The notes beneath the pieces are model-generated. The model was not told the origin of the DNA, did not search any database, and saw only the letters and a program-made list of their open reading frames with translations. 44,641 bases of DNA from SNAP01 sp049671745 (GTDB taxonomy: Bacteria; Bacteroidota; Bacteroidia; Bacteroidales; Marinifilaceae), in the NCBI GenBank assembly GCA_049671745.1, contig JBATVL010000040.1:1-44641 (forward strand), written 5' to 3'. Shown in pieces: positions 25,079 to 32,808 of this stretch. The translations under genes were made by a program, and so were the position numbers. How positions within the stretch are numbered: the stretch's first letter is position 1; each line of letters opens with the position of its first letter.

Positions 25079-25882
25079 CTAGTTATGTAGATGAACATCT
25101 GTTTGAGGAAAAGGAATAGAAATATTATTATTATCAAATTCCTTCTTAACCTGTTCATGCATATAGAAATAAACTGTCCAATAATCTGCTGATTTAACCC
25201 ACACTCTTACCGCAAAATTAACAGAAGAATCAGCTAATTCAGAAACAGCAATAAAAGGTTCCGGATCTTTTAAAACAGATTCGTGAGCATTAATCACATT
25301 TAATATAGAAGACTTTGCCTTATCAATATCATCACTATAACCAATACCAAAAGTAAAATCAACTCGACGAGTTGCTTTACGAGAATAATTAATCATAGAA
25401 CCATTAGCCAAACCACCATTAGGTAATATAATCACCTTATTATCAGGAGTATTAAGATAAGTATTAAAAAGCTGTATTTCCTCAACGGTCCCTGAGTGAC
25501 CTTGAGCATCTATATAATCACCAACCTTAAAAGGTTTTAAGATTAAAATAATTATTCCACCAGCAAAATTTTGTAGAGTACCAGAAAGAGCCATACCAAT
25601 AGCAAAACCAGCAGCACCTATCATTGCTACAAAAGAAGTCATTCCAACTCCTAAAACACTTGCAGCAGTAACAACAACAATAATTTTAAGTAAAATATTT
25701 ATAATAGATTTTACAAAGGGGCGAACAGTAATATCAACATCCTTCTTTTCCATTAATTTATTCACCCATCTAACAATCACTTTACACAACCAAAATCCTA
25801 CTAATAAGATAATAATCGCATAAATTAATTTCAAACCATACATTATTCCTAAATCGTAAAACTTGTTTACCAAATCTTTCAT
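25079..25882 (-). CDS. Small-conductance mechanosensitive channel (MscS family)
   Basis: About 267 aa, the size of E. coli MscS. Three N-terminal membrane helices are visible; the third, pore-lining one is glycine/alanine-rich (MIGAAGFAIGMALSGTLQNF, about residues 85-104), followed by the beta domain signature FKVGDYIDAQGHSGTVEEIQ, and an alpha/beta C-terminal domain ending FPQTDVHLHN. It opens on membrane tension to release solutes during osmotic down-shock. I chose ATG 25882 (MKDLVNKFYD); the longer frame to 25912 begins with TTG TTG and would add ten residues. A terminator follows. Confidence 0.94.
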   Translation of the reverse strand: MKDLVNKFYDLGIMYGLKLIYAIIILLVGFWLCKVIVRWVNKLMEKKDVDITVRPFVKSIINILLKIIVVVTAASVLGVGMTSFVAMIGAAGFAIGMALSGTLQNFAGGIIILILKPFKVGDYIDAQGHSGTVEEIQLFNTYLNTPDNKVIILPNGGLANGSMINYSRKATRRVDFTFGIGYSDDIDKAKSSILNVINAHESVLKDPEPFIAVSELADSSVNFAVRVWVKSADYWTVYFYMHEQVKKEFDNNNISIPFPQTDVHLHN

Positions 25883-25974
25883 ATATCTACTATTTATAAC
25901 TATAAACAACAAAAATAGGTAGACTTCACTTAAATCACAACTATTATAAGTCTAACTTATGAATATAAACATCA

Positions 25975-26208
25975 ATGAAAATTAATCTAGAAATAAATGA
26001 AATTATTTTTCTCCTTAAGATCTGTATTATGTTAATTAATCTCTTAGAAAATACATACAACTACAAAAAAACACCACTTATAATGAAAACATTTCTGTTT
26101 ATACAAAAGTTCTTGCAATTATCATTCATTTCTTTAGTATTAACTCTTGTTATGATATATTTACCACTATCTATTTATGTATGTAATCAAGCACAAAAAA
26201 AGGAATAG
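25975..26208 (+). CDS. Small membrane protein, first frame of a split gene
   Basis: 77 aa in its zero frame. The ATG at 26083 (MKTFLFIQKFLQLSFISLVL) gives a plausible membrane protein; the extra 36 residues from 25975 are less convincing. One strong hydrophobic helix is present, and the frame ends QAQKKE at a TAG. The last codons CAA AAA AAG contain the heptamer A_AAA_AAG in exactly the phase used for -1 ribosomal frameshifting. Without a shift the protein is truncated after its first helix; with it, a second helix and a basic tail follow. I do not recognise the family (a DUF2975-like protein is possible but unproven). It is divergent from the mscS-like gene. Confidence 0.5.
   Translation: MKINLEINEIIFLLKICIMLINLLENTYNYKKTPLIMKTFLFIQKFLQLSFISLVLTLVMIYLPLSIYVCNQAQKKE
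26196..26202 (+). promoter_or_regulatory. Candidate -1 frameshift slippery heptamer A_AAA_AAG
   Basis: Codon phase is xxA AAA AAG, the most efficient bacterial -1 slippery sequence known (as in dnaX). The zero-frame stop TAG follows 3 bases after the heptamer. No Shine-Dalgarno stimulator or strong downstream stem was seen. Confidence 0.5.
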
Positions 26209-26375
26209 ATGATTTGTCTACAGAATATTTTAATTTATATTCCCAAGCAAATCATACAATTGGATATTTCTATCTATTAGCTATTATACCTTACATAATG
26301 ATCTCTATATTTTTATATAAAATATACTCTAATAGAAGTTTATTATACGAACAATTAAGAAAGATTAAGTCATAA
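26202..26375 (+). other. -1 frame continuation of the small membrane protein
   Basis: Read in the -1 frame from the slippery site this gives GIDDLSTEYFNLYSQANHTI, then a hydrophobic helix (GYFYLLAIIPYIMISIFLY) and a basic end LLYEQLRKIKS before TAA at 26373-26375. No plausible start codon exists at its beginning, and the composition matches the first part, so it is most likely the C-terminal half of one gene. Whether it is made by frameshifting, by A-tract slippage, or lost by mutation cannot be told. Confidence 0.5.
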
Positions 26376-26435
26376 TCCATAATATTAAAACAGAATATCT
26401 GTTCTCTCATTTACACAAACATCTAATACATTATT

Positions 26436-27035
26436 TCAATGTAACTCCCTGTGGTTCAATAATCTTTCTATGTTATTATTATGGCGAAAGATTATAAGAA
26501 AAGTACAAATCAATAGATAATAAAAGGTGGGGTTTAATCCATAAATAAAGAAATATGATATAGGGAGAGATATTGCTAATAAAATTGAAGCGAGAGAAAC
26601 ATATTTGAATTTAGATTTCACAATAAAATATACAATAACAGATATAAATACGGGAATAGGTACTATTAGTAATGAAGCTCCTAAAGTCGTATTCACTCCT
26701 TTTCCACCATTAAACTTAAGGAATATACTAAAATCATGACCCACTATAGAACTTAATGCTATTATGTATACATAAAAACTTGTAAAATGAAAATTTGCTC
26801 CATTTAGATATAAAAGAAAGGCAACAGGAAGTAGACCTTTTAACATATCTAAAAGCTGTGTATAGATAGATACTCGTCTACCTGCAACTCTACATACATT
26901 GGTTGATCCAATATTCCCACTGCCCAAAATCAAAATATTTCTACCTGTAAATCTTTTTGTTAAGATAAAACCAAATGGAATGGATCCCCAAATGAAGACC
27001 AATACACAAAATAATATCTCAAAGAATATATACAT
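26436..27035 (-). CDS. plsY: Acyl-phosphate:glycerol-3-phosphate acyltransferase
   Basis: 199 aa inner-membrane enzyme that transfers an acyl group from acyl-phosphate to glycerol-3-phosphate, the first committed step of phospholipid synthesis in most bacteria. It has several membrane helices and the three PlsY motifs: GSGNIGSTN at 38-46 (with S in place of the more common A), KFNGGKGVNTTLGA near the middle, and RHNNNIERLL near the end. Its ATG overlaps the peroxiredoxin stop (TAATG at 27035). As the last gene in the operon headed by the FakA-FakB-like fusion, it is well placed to use the acyl-phosphates that fusion would make. Confidence 0.95.
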   Translation of the reverse strand: MYIFFEILFCVLVFIWGSIPFGFILTKRFTGRNILILGSGNIGSTNVCRVAGRRVSIYTQLLDMLKGLLPVAFLLYLNGANFHFTSFYVYIIALSSIVGHDFSIFLKFNGGKGVNTTLGASLLIVPIPVFISVIVYFIVKSKFKYVSLASILLAISLPISYFFIYGLNPTFYYLLICTFLIIFRHNNNIERLLNHRELH

Positions 27036-27592
27036 TATAAATTCTTAATAATTCTTAATGACTCCTCTACATGTTTAGTGGCATTAAGCTGGGAATTAAA
27101 TAAATATACTACCTCTCCCTTTTTATTAACCACATAAGTCACTCTTCCAGGTAAGACACCTAAAAAACTACTAGGCACACCAAACTTCTTACGAACTACA
27201 TTATTCTTATCACTTAATAACGTGTAATTAAGACGATACTTCTTTGCAAATTCAAGATGACTATCAACAGATTGTTCACTAATACCTATAATCATAGCAT
27301 CAGCATCTTTAAACACCTCAAACTGATCACGAAACGAACATGCTTGCTTAGTGCATCCTGGACTGTCATCTTTTGGGTAAAAATAAATAACTAAATTTTT
27401 CTTTCCCAAAACAGAATCTATATTAAAAATCTTACCATTCTGATCTAATAATTCAAACTTAGGAACCTCACTACCAACAACTATCTTTTTCATTTTCTGA
27501 GAATTTGCATTAACATTTATATATGTAACAAATAACAATACGCATATCATTAGATACACTCCGTAAGATATTCTAAATTTTCTATATTTCAT
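27035..27592 (-). CDS. Membrane-anchored peroxiredoxin (Bcp-like)
   Basis: 185 aa. A hydrophobic segment (about residues 9-25, YGVYLMICVLLFVTYINV) acts as an anchor or signal peptide, unlike typical cytosolic Bcp. The peroxiredoxin domain, about 37-185, has the peroxidatic Cys C80 and the resolving Cys C85 in SPGCTKQACSFRD, the alpha-class atypical two-Cys spacing of Bcp/PrxQ. It reduces hydroperoxides with thiol donors, here probably on the periplasmic side or at the membrane. It lies between the DUF1295 gene (37 bases) and plsY (1-base overlap), so it may protect membrane lipids from peroxidation, which is inference. Confidence 0.9.
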   Translation of the reverse strand: MKYRKFRISYGVYLMICVLLFVTYINVNANSQKMKKIVVGSEVPKFELLDQNGKIFNIDSVLGKKNLVIYFYPKDDSPGCTKQACSFRDQFEVFKDADAMIIGISEQSVDSHLEFAKKYRLNYTLLSDKNNVVRKKFGVPSSFLGVLPGRVTYVVNKKGEVVYLFNSQLNATKHVEESLRIIKNL

Positions 27593-27629
27593 ATTACTAG
27601 CTTCTATATTATTAAGAATCCATCTCTTC

Positions 27630-28406
27630 CTATTTTTTAGGAAAGAATGGGAGGAATGAGTTAGTCCTCTCTATATACTCTCTGTACTCTGGTTTTGTTT
27701 CACTAAGACTCTTCTCAAGGAGAGCTACACCAGAAACTTTTATTATAAGTAACGTCATAACAAAAGAACCTATAATATACCAATAATTAGCAGAAGCGAT
27801 ACAAAACAAAGCGAAAGACCACCATATCATAGTGTCTCCAAAATAATTAGGATGTCTGGTATATTTCCAAAAACCTGTATTAAGAACTTTTCCTTTATTT
27901 AGATCATCTCTCTTAAAACTAAAAAGTTGATAATCACCACCTGCTTCAAAACTAAAACCTATTATCCAAAACACCATTGCTACATAATCAATAAAAGAAA
28001 GGACTTCATCACTATTCCCTATTGCGATACCTAGTAGTGGTAAAGAAACAATCATCATTAAAAAAGCCTGTAATAAAAAGACCTGAAAGAAACTAAGCCA
28101 CCAATATCTACGGACACCATAACTACGCCTAAACTCCTTATATCTGGCATCTTCACCCTTACCAATATTCCTTATAGCAAGATATATAGAAAGCCTTAAA
28201 CCCCATATAGTTACCAAAGAAAAAACAATCCATCTCCTAAGATTAAATTCATCATACGAAAACAAATAAAAAGCATTCACAATAACAAAACCAGTTCCCC
28301 AAAAAAGATCTATAATACTAACATCTTTAATAAAGATACTAATAAGCCATAGAATAGAAACACAGCAAATAATTATCAAAGTAGCCTGTAAAAAAAGAGT
28401 CAACAT
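27630..28406 (-). CDS. DUF1295 membrane protein (steroid-reductase-like fold)
   Basis: 258 aa multi-pass membrane protein of the DUF1295 family, which is related to steroid 5-alpha-reductases and isoprenylcysteine methyltransferases. The family signature FWKYTRHPNYFGDTMIWWSF lies near residues 185-205; this motif is associated with cofactor binding. About six or seven membrane helices are visible. It starts 3 bases after the fusion gene's stop. The lipid or sterol-like substrate is unknown; the operon context suggests a fatty acid or membrane lipid role. Confidence 0.88.
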   Translation of the reverse strand: MLTLFLQATLIIICCVSILWLISIFIKDVSIIDLFWGTGFVIVNAFYLFSYDEFNLRRWIVFSLVTIWGLRLSIYLAIRNIGKGEDARYKEFRRSYGVRRYWWLSFFQVFLLQAFLMMIVSLPLLGIAIGNSDEVLSFIDYVAMVFWIIGFSFEAGGDYQLFSFKRDDLNKGKVLNTGFWKYTRHPNYFGDTMIWWSFALFCIASANYWYIIGSFVMTLLIIKVSGVALLEKSLSETKPEYREYIERTNSFLPFFPKK

Positions 28407-28409
28407 ATC

Positions 28410-30209
28410 TTATTTATTAAAAAGTAATGAAATAGCAATAGCACCATCTCCAGCATGCATACCAATAACAGGAGAAATATCAACAATAGAGACAGGCTCC
28501 TTACCTGTCATTTTATGAATTTTAGCCTCCATATCTTTTACTTCATTCATATTATGAGCGTGCAAAATCATGTAGTTCCATACCGTTTTATTCTGCATCA
28601 ATTTATCAATATGCTTATAAATTTTCTTCAAACCCGATTTCTGTCCAAAAGCTTTATCAAACAACAAAGAATTACCATCACTATCCATTGAAACAATAGG
28701 ATTTACACCTAAAATCTTTGCAATTAAACCCTTCTTCTTAGAAACTCTACCTCCACGAATCATGTACTTAATATCCTTAACACTAACAAAAATCTTAGTA
28801 TTATCAATATCTTGATTTATAACACTAACAATACTATCCACATCATTACCTTCTTCAATAGAACGAGCGGCTTTTAAAACAATTAATCCCAAAGCACCCG
28901 ATAGATTCTTAGAATCAATCACATGAATAGCCTTATTTGACTCCTTCATTATTCGTTCAGCTGCTTTTACACTATTTGAGTATGTACCACTAAACTTATC
29001 AGTAAGATGAACAGCAATAATAGCATCATACTCAGAAACGAGATGAGAATATAAATTAGTAAACACCTGCTCATTAATTTGAGATGTCTTTGGAAACTCA
29101 GCTTCTGTATTTAAAAGATCATAGAACTTGTTTGGTTTTATTGTCACCTTATCAAGATACTCTGTCTCTCCAAAACTCAGATTCATTGGCACAATATGTA
29201 TTTGATAATAATCTATCAATTCATCAGAAAGATCACATGTTGAATCACTCACAAGAGCAATATTCCATTTCCTATTCGTAAGAACCTCATGCTGTCTAAT
29301 CATATCATCAACTTTCTGATACGTAATAGTTCCACAAGAACTCAATCTATTAAAAAGGACATCAGGTTTATTAGTATGAATATGTATACGCGTAAGATCT
29401 TTTGAACCAGCAACAACAATAGAATCACCATAACCATCCAAAACAATCTTTAGATCATTTACATCTATATTCAAATCTCTTATTATAGCCTCAGAACAAT
29501 AGCGTTCACAAATCTTTTCATCAGAAACAACACTCTCTTGAAAAGCAGGAATAGAAACAATATTATTTGAAACAAGAGAGCGCACATTTTTATTTTCTAT
29601 GAAATCTATAATTCCTTTAATAAAAAGCACAAAACCCTTAGCCCCAGCATCCACAAAACCTGATTTCTCAAGTACTTTAAGTGTTCCAGTAGTCCTTACT
29701 AATGATTTCTCTATCACATAAAAAGAATCAATAAAAACAGACTTAAAATCATAAATCAACTCCTTCTTACTATCTAAATAATATGACCAATCCTTAATAA
29801 CAGTAAGCATAGTACCCTCAACAGGATTAGCAATCGCTTTATAAATATAAGGAATAGATTTTATTATACTTTCGGCAAAATCAGTAAGGGAAATAGAGGT
29901 TTTATCTTGAGTTTCTCTATTAATACCATAAAGGAATTGTGCAAAAATAACTCCAGAATTACCCCTTGCACCAAACAATGCTGCATTAGCTATTGAACTA
30001 ACTGTTTGCTTATACGATTTAAGAGGTCTAGTATTATCAATTACAGAGCGAATGGTAGAAGCCAAGTTTGTACCTGTATCTTTATCATTAACAGGAAACA
30101 CATTTATTCTATTTATCTCAGCCTGATTATTAATGATTTGATTAGCTCCAGCTACAAAAGCATAATATAGAAATTTACCATTAATCACAGGAACAGCAGT
30201 TGTATCCAT
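28410..30209 (-). CDS. DhaL-DegV fusion, FakA-FakB-like fatty acid kinase
   Basis: 599 aa fusion of two modules normally encoded separately. Residues 1-about 200 form a DhaL/FakA kinase domain with the nucleotide/Mg motif NVFPVNDKDTGTN (D42, D44) and FGARGNSGVIFAQF. A linking region covers about 200-315, as in the FakA middle domain. Residues about 316-599 are a DegV/FakB fatty-acid-binding domain: ALVSDSTCDLSDELIDYYQI, PMNLSFGE, KTSQINEQVF, SGTYSNSVKAAERIMKE and a C-terminal IGMHAGDGAI motif. FakA phosphorylates a fatty acid held by FakB, giving acyl-phosphate. A single chain may channel this directly. It is first in the plsY operon, which supports a role in incorporating fatty acids into phospholipids. 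Specificity is unknown. Confidence 0.88.
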   Translation of the reverse strand: MDTTAVPVINGKFLYYAFVAGANQIINNQAEINRINVFPVNDKDTGTNLASTIRSVIDNTRPLKSYKQTVSSIANAALFGARGNSGVIFAQFLYGINRETQDKTSISLTDFAESIIKSIPYIYKAIANPVEGTMLTVIKDWSYYLDSKKELIYDFKSVFIDSFYVIEKSLVRTTGTLKVLEKSGFVDAGAKGFVLFIKGIIDFIENKNVRSLVSNNIVSIPAFQESVVSDEKICERYCSEAIIRDLNIDVNDLKIVLDGYGDSIVVAGSKDLTRIHIHTNKPDVLFNRLSSCGTITYQKVDDMIRQHEVLTNRKWNIALVSDSTCDLSDELIDYYQIHIVPMNLSFGETEYLDKVTIKPNKFYDLLNTEAEFPKTSQINEQVFTNLYSHLVSEYDAIIAVHLTDKFSGTYSNSVKAAERIMKESNKAIHVIDSKNLSGALGLIVLKAARSIEEGNDVDSIVSVINQDIDNTKIFVSVKDIKYMIRGGRVSKKKGLIAKILGVNPIVSMDSDGNSLLFDKAFGQKSGLKKIYKHIDKLMQNKTVWNYMILHAHNMNEVKDMEAKIHKMTGKEPVSIVDISPVIGMHAGDGAIAISLLFNK

Positions 30210-30328
30210 ATTTAAATTATTTTTATCTTTAAATGATCATATTATAAATTTAAGAAAAGATACTCATATAACTTACAATAAATTAGTAAATATTAAAACA
30301 AACGAAACTAGAATATTAAAAGAAAAAA

Positions 30329-30352
30329 TTTATCTTTAGTGAAAAAGATAAA
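30329..30352 (+). promoter_or_regulatory. Inverted repeat in the leader of the SBF transporter gene
   Basis: TTTATCTTT (30329-30337) and AAAGATAAA (30344-30352) are perfect 9-bp inverted arms with a 6-base spacer, ending 7 bases before the start codon. It could be an operator or a translation-limiting hairpin; TATCTTTA inside it also resembles a -7 box. Confidence 0.4.
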
Positions 30353-30359
30353 CTAAGAT

Positions 30360-31286
30360 ATGCAATCGATAAAAAAAATCATACTAAATAGAAATTTCAT
30401 ACTAATACTTTCTGTCATATTAGCACTTATAATAGGAGATATAGCTCACTATATAAAAGATTACACCTTCTATGTACTGGCTATTGTAATGACATTTTCT
30501 ACAACAGGAATAAATACAAAAGATATATTCCCACTTAAATCAATGATAAAACCAATGATTATTGGTTCACTACTTAATTACGTTGTATTTGGTACAGTAA
30601 TAATTACTCTAGCCTACTTTTTAATGCCCACTCCCAAACTATTTTTAGGTTTTGTTATCATAGCCTCTACACCACCAGGAGTAGCAGTAATACCATTCTC
30701 TGGAATACTTCATGGAGATTTAAAATATGGAGTTATTGGAACACTAGGAGCATTTTTATCGTCATTATTCTTTGCTCCACTTATATTAAATCTATTTAGT
30801 GGTTTAGAAGGTGGAATTAACTCAATAGATCTATTTTGGACCATGGTGAAATTAGTAATCATCCCACTAATATTATCAAGATTATTACTCTATAAACCAA
30901 TATATCCAACTGTACAAAAGATAAGAGGTAAGATTGTTGATTTTGGTTTTGCAATAATACTATTTACAGCTATTGGTCTTAATAGACAAGTCTTCTTCTC
31001 TGACTTCAAAACCCTAGCACTAGTCACTCTTGTGCTTTTCTTATCTATCTTTGTACTAGGATTTGCATATGCCAAACTATGTAAGTTTATGAAGTTCGAC
31101 CCTAAAGTCTCTATTACACAGAATTTGCTTTTAACAATCAAAAGCTCAGGTTTTGCAGTAGTAACAGCTCTTACTCTTTTTGGAGAAGAAGCAGCCATTC
31201 CATCAGCCATACTATCAATTGTTATTCTAGCATATCTAATCTATCTTAACATGACAAAAGGTTTTTCAAAAAAGAAATTGAAATAA
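30360..31286 (+). CDS. Bile acid:sodium symporter (SBF) family transporter
   Basis: 308 aa with about ten membrane helices, the topology of the BASS/SBF superfamily of sodium-coupled transporters for bile acids, pantoate, arsenite and other anions. Sequence hints include TFSTTGINTKD in an early helix, IIASTPPGVAVIPFSGILHG (the discontinuous helix region with small and Pro residues) and a late KSSGFAVVTALTLFG. Substrate cannot be assigned. It is monocistronic and divergent from the fusion gene. A convergent SDR gene follows after 17 bases with no strong terminator. Confidence 0.75.
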   Translation: MQSIKKIILNRNFILILSVILALIIGDIAHYIKDYTFYVLAIVMTFSTTGINTKDIFPLKSMIKPMIIGSLLNYVVFGTVIITLAYFLMPTPKLFLGFVIIASTPPGVAVIPFSGILHGDLKYGVIGTLGAFLSSLFFAPLILNLFSGLEGGINSIDLFWTMVKLVIIPLILSRLLLYKPIYPTVQKIRGKIVDFGFAIILFTAIGLNRQVFFSDFKTLALVTLVLFLSIFVLGFAYAKLCKFMKFDPKVSITQNLLLTIKSSGFAVVTALTLFGEEAAIPSAILSIVILAYLIYLNMTKGFSKKKLK

Positions 31287-31303
31287 AAATTAAATTATCA
31301 TAG

Positions 31304-32722
31304 TTAATTCTTAACTAAAGAATTAATAAGACCTCTAAATATAAAACCATGAAAAGGATATACCGCATACCAATATAATCTACCAGCTAAACCCAAGGGT
31401 CTGAATGTAGCAATTTGAATCACTTTATCTCCATCAATCCTAAATTCAAGCCAAGCCTCTCCGGGTAATTTCATTTCAGCAAAGAGTAATAATCGCCCCT
31501 CTTTTCTATCAGAATATATAACACGCCAGAAATCTAGTGAATCACCAGTAGAGATAATATCTCTATTGGTTCTACCTCGTCTTAAACCAACACCTCCAAA
31601 AATTTTATCTATGACACCTCTTACTCTCCATAAAAGATTACCATAATACCATCCGTTCTCACCACCTATACTCCAAATCTTAGTAATACATGATTCACGA
31701 TTCTCTATACCTCGTACACGTTTATCTTTAAAACATCCAAATATAGGAACCTTTACAAATTCTGAGATATGTATCTTCAGACCACTACTCTCATAAGCAT
31801 CTTTCCAACTAGAAACAATATCATCACTCTCTATTCTTCTTAAAGCTTTTCTAAGTGATTCTTTATATGACAATGGATGAATATCCAACAAATCATTAAT
31901 CTCATGATCTCTACAAACAACTTCAACTTTCATACTATGAACCAAAGAAGTAGCAAGACTATATGAAGTAGAAGTAACAAAATAAAGCCAATAAGAAGAT
32001 AACTTAGGAGTCATTACTGGCACTGTCCAAATCTTACGTTTTAGTTTTCTCAGCTCTGCAAAACCCAACAGCATTTCTTTATAAGTAAGAATATCATCAC
32101 ATCCAATATCAAAATTTCTATCAAAAGTACTCTCCTCTAACAAACATCCCGACAAGAATAATAAAACATCAGAAACACCAATAGGTTGACATCGTGTAAG
32201 AAGCCACTTAGGAGTAATCATTACTGGTAGTTTCTCCACTAAATCTCTTATAATCTCAAAAGAAGCACTACCCGATCCTATTATTATACCAGCCCTTAGA
32301 CAAGTAAAATTATATTTCCCTTTACCTAACTCCTCCTCTACATTCTTCCTAGATGAAAGATGCTCAGAAAGAGTTAACTCATTTACAATACCACTTAAAT
32401 AAATAAGCTGTTTTACTGCTGTAGACTCTAAAGCATCTCTAAAATTAATAGCAGAATCCTGTTCAAGAAACTTATAATTCTTAGCAGAGGACATAGAATG
32501 AACCAAATAATACGCAACATCTATATCATAAGGAATCTTACTAAGAGAAGAACTATCAAGCAGATCAATTTCTATTACAGAGATACTATCCAATAAATAT
32601 TCTGGGGGATTAAACCTACTCACATCCCTCACACAACAAACCACATAATGGCCCTTTTTAACCAAAACGGGAAGAAGTCTCTTACCTATATAACCTGTAG
32701 CACCTGTTAGAAGTATTTTCAT
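31304..32722 (-). CDS. SDR-family NAD(P)-dependent protein with DUF2867 domain
   Basis: About 472 aa. The N-terminal Rossmann domain has LLTGATGYIGKRLLP (nucleotide-binding GATGYIG, about residues 6-12 of the ATG form), followed by a CVRDVSRF cofactor-loop region and a DIDVAYYLVHSM segment. The C-terminal 150 residues (WSIGGENGWYYGNLLWRVRG, GDSLDFWRV and FRPLGLAGRLYWYAVYPFH) match DUF2867. Such proteins are predicted oxidoreductases or lipid-binding proteins of unknown substrate. I chose ATG 32722 (MKILLTGATGY); the frame to 32731 begins with TTG. It is divergent from tamA. Confidence 0.85.
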   Translation of the reverse strand: MKILLTGATGYIGKRLLPVLVKKGHYVVCCVRDVSRFNPPEYLLDSISVIEIDLLDSSSLSKIPYDIDVAYYLVHSMSSAKNYKFLEQDSAINFRDALESTAVKQLIYLSGIVNELTLSEHLSSRKNVEEELGKGKYNFTCLRAGIIIGSGSASFEIIRDLVEKLPVMITPKWLLTRCQPIGVSDVLLFLSGCLLEESTFDRNFDIGCDDILTYKEMLLGFAELRKLKRKIWTVPVMTPKLSSYWLYFVTSTSYSLATSLVHSMKVEVVCRDHEINDLLDIHPLSYKESLRKALRRIESDDIVSSWKDAYESSGLKIHISEFVKVPIFGCFKDKRVRGIENRESCITKIWSIGGENGWYYGNLLWRVRGVIDKIFGGVGLRRGRTNRDIISTGDSLDFWRVIYSDRKEGRLLLFAEMKLPGEAWLEFRIDGDKVIQIATFRPLGLAGRLYWYAVYPFHGFIFRGLINSLVKN

Positions 32723-32808
32723 TTTAAACAAATTACGTAACTATTTTACCTAATATACAATATACAAAGAATAAAGAGAAATAGCAGATATCTCTAAAAA
32801 CAAATACT

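Noticed and set aside
31304..31326. TTAATTCTT/AAGAATTAA hairpin as terminator between SBF and SDR genes
   Set aside because: The stem is pure AT-type with one G/C pair, and there is no following T-run; it overlaps the SDR coding end.
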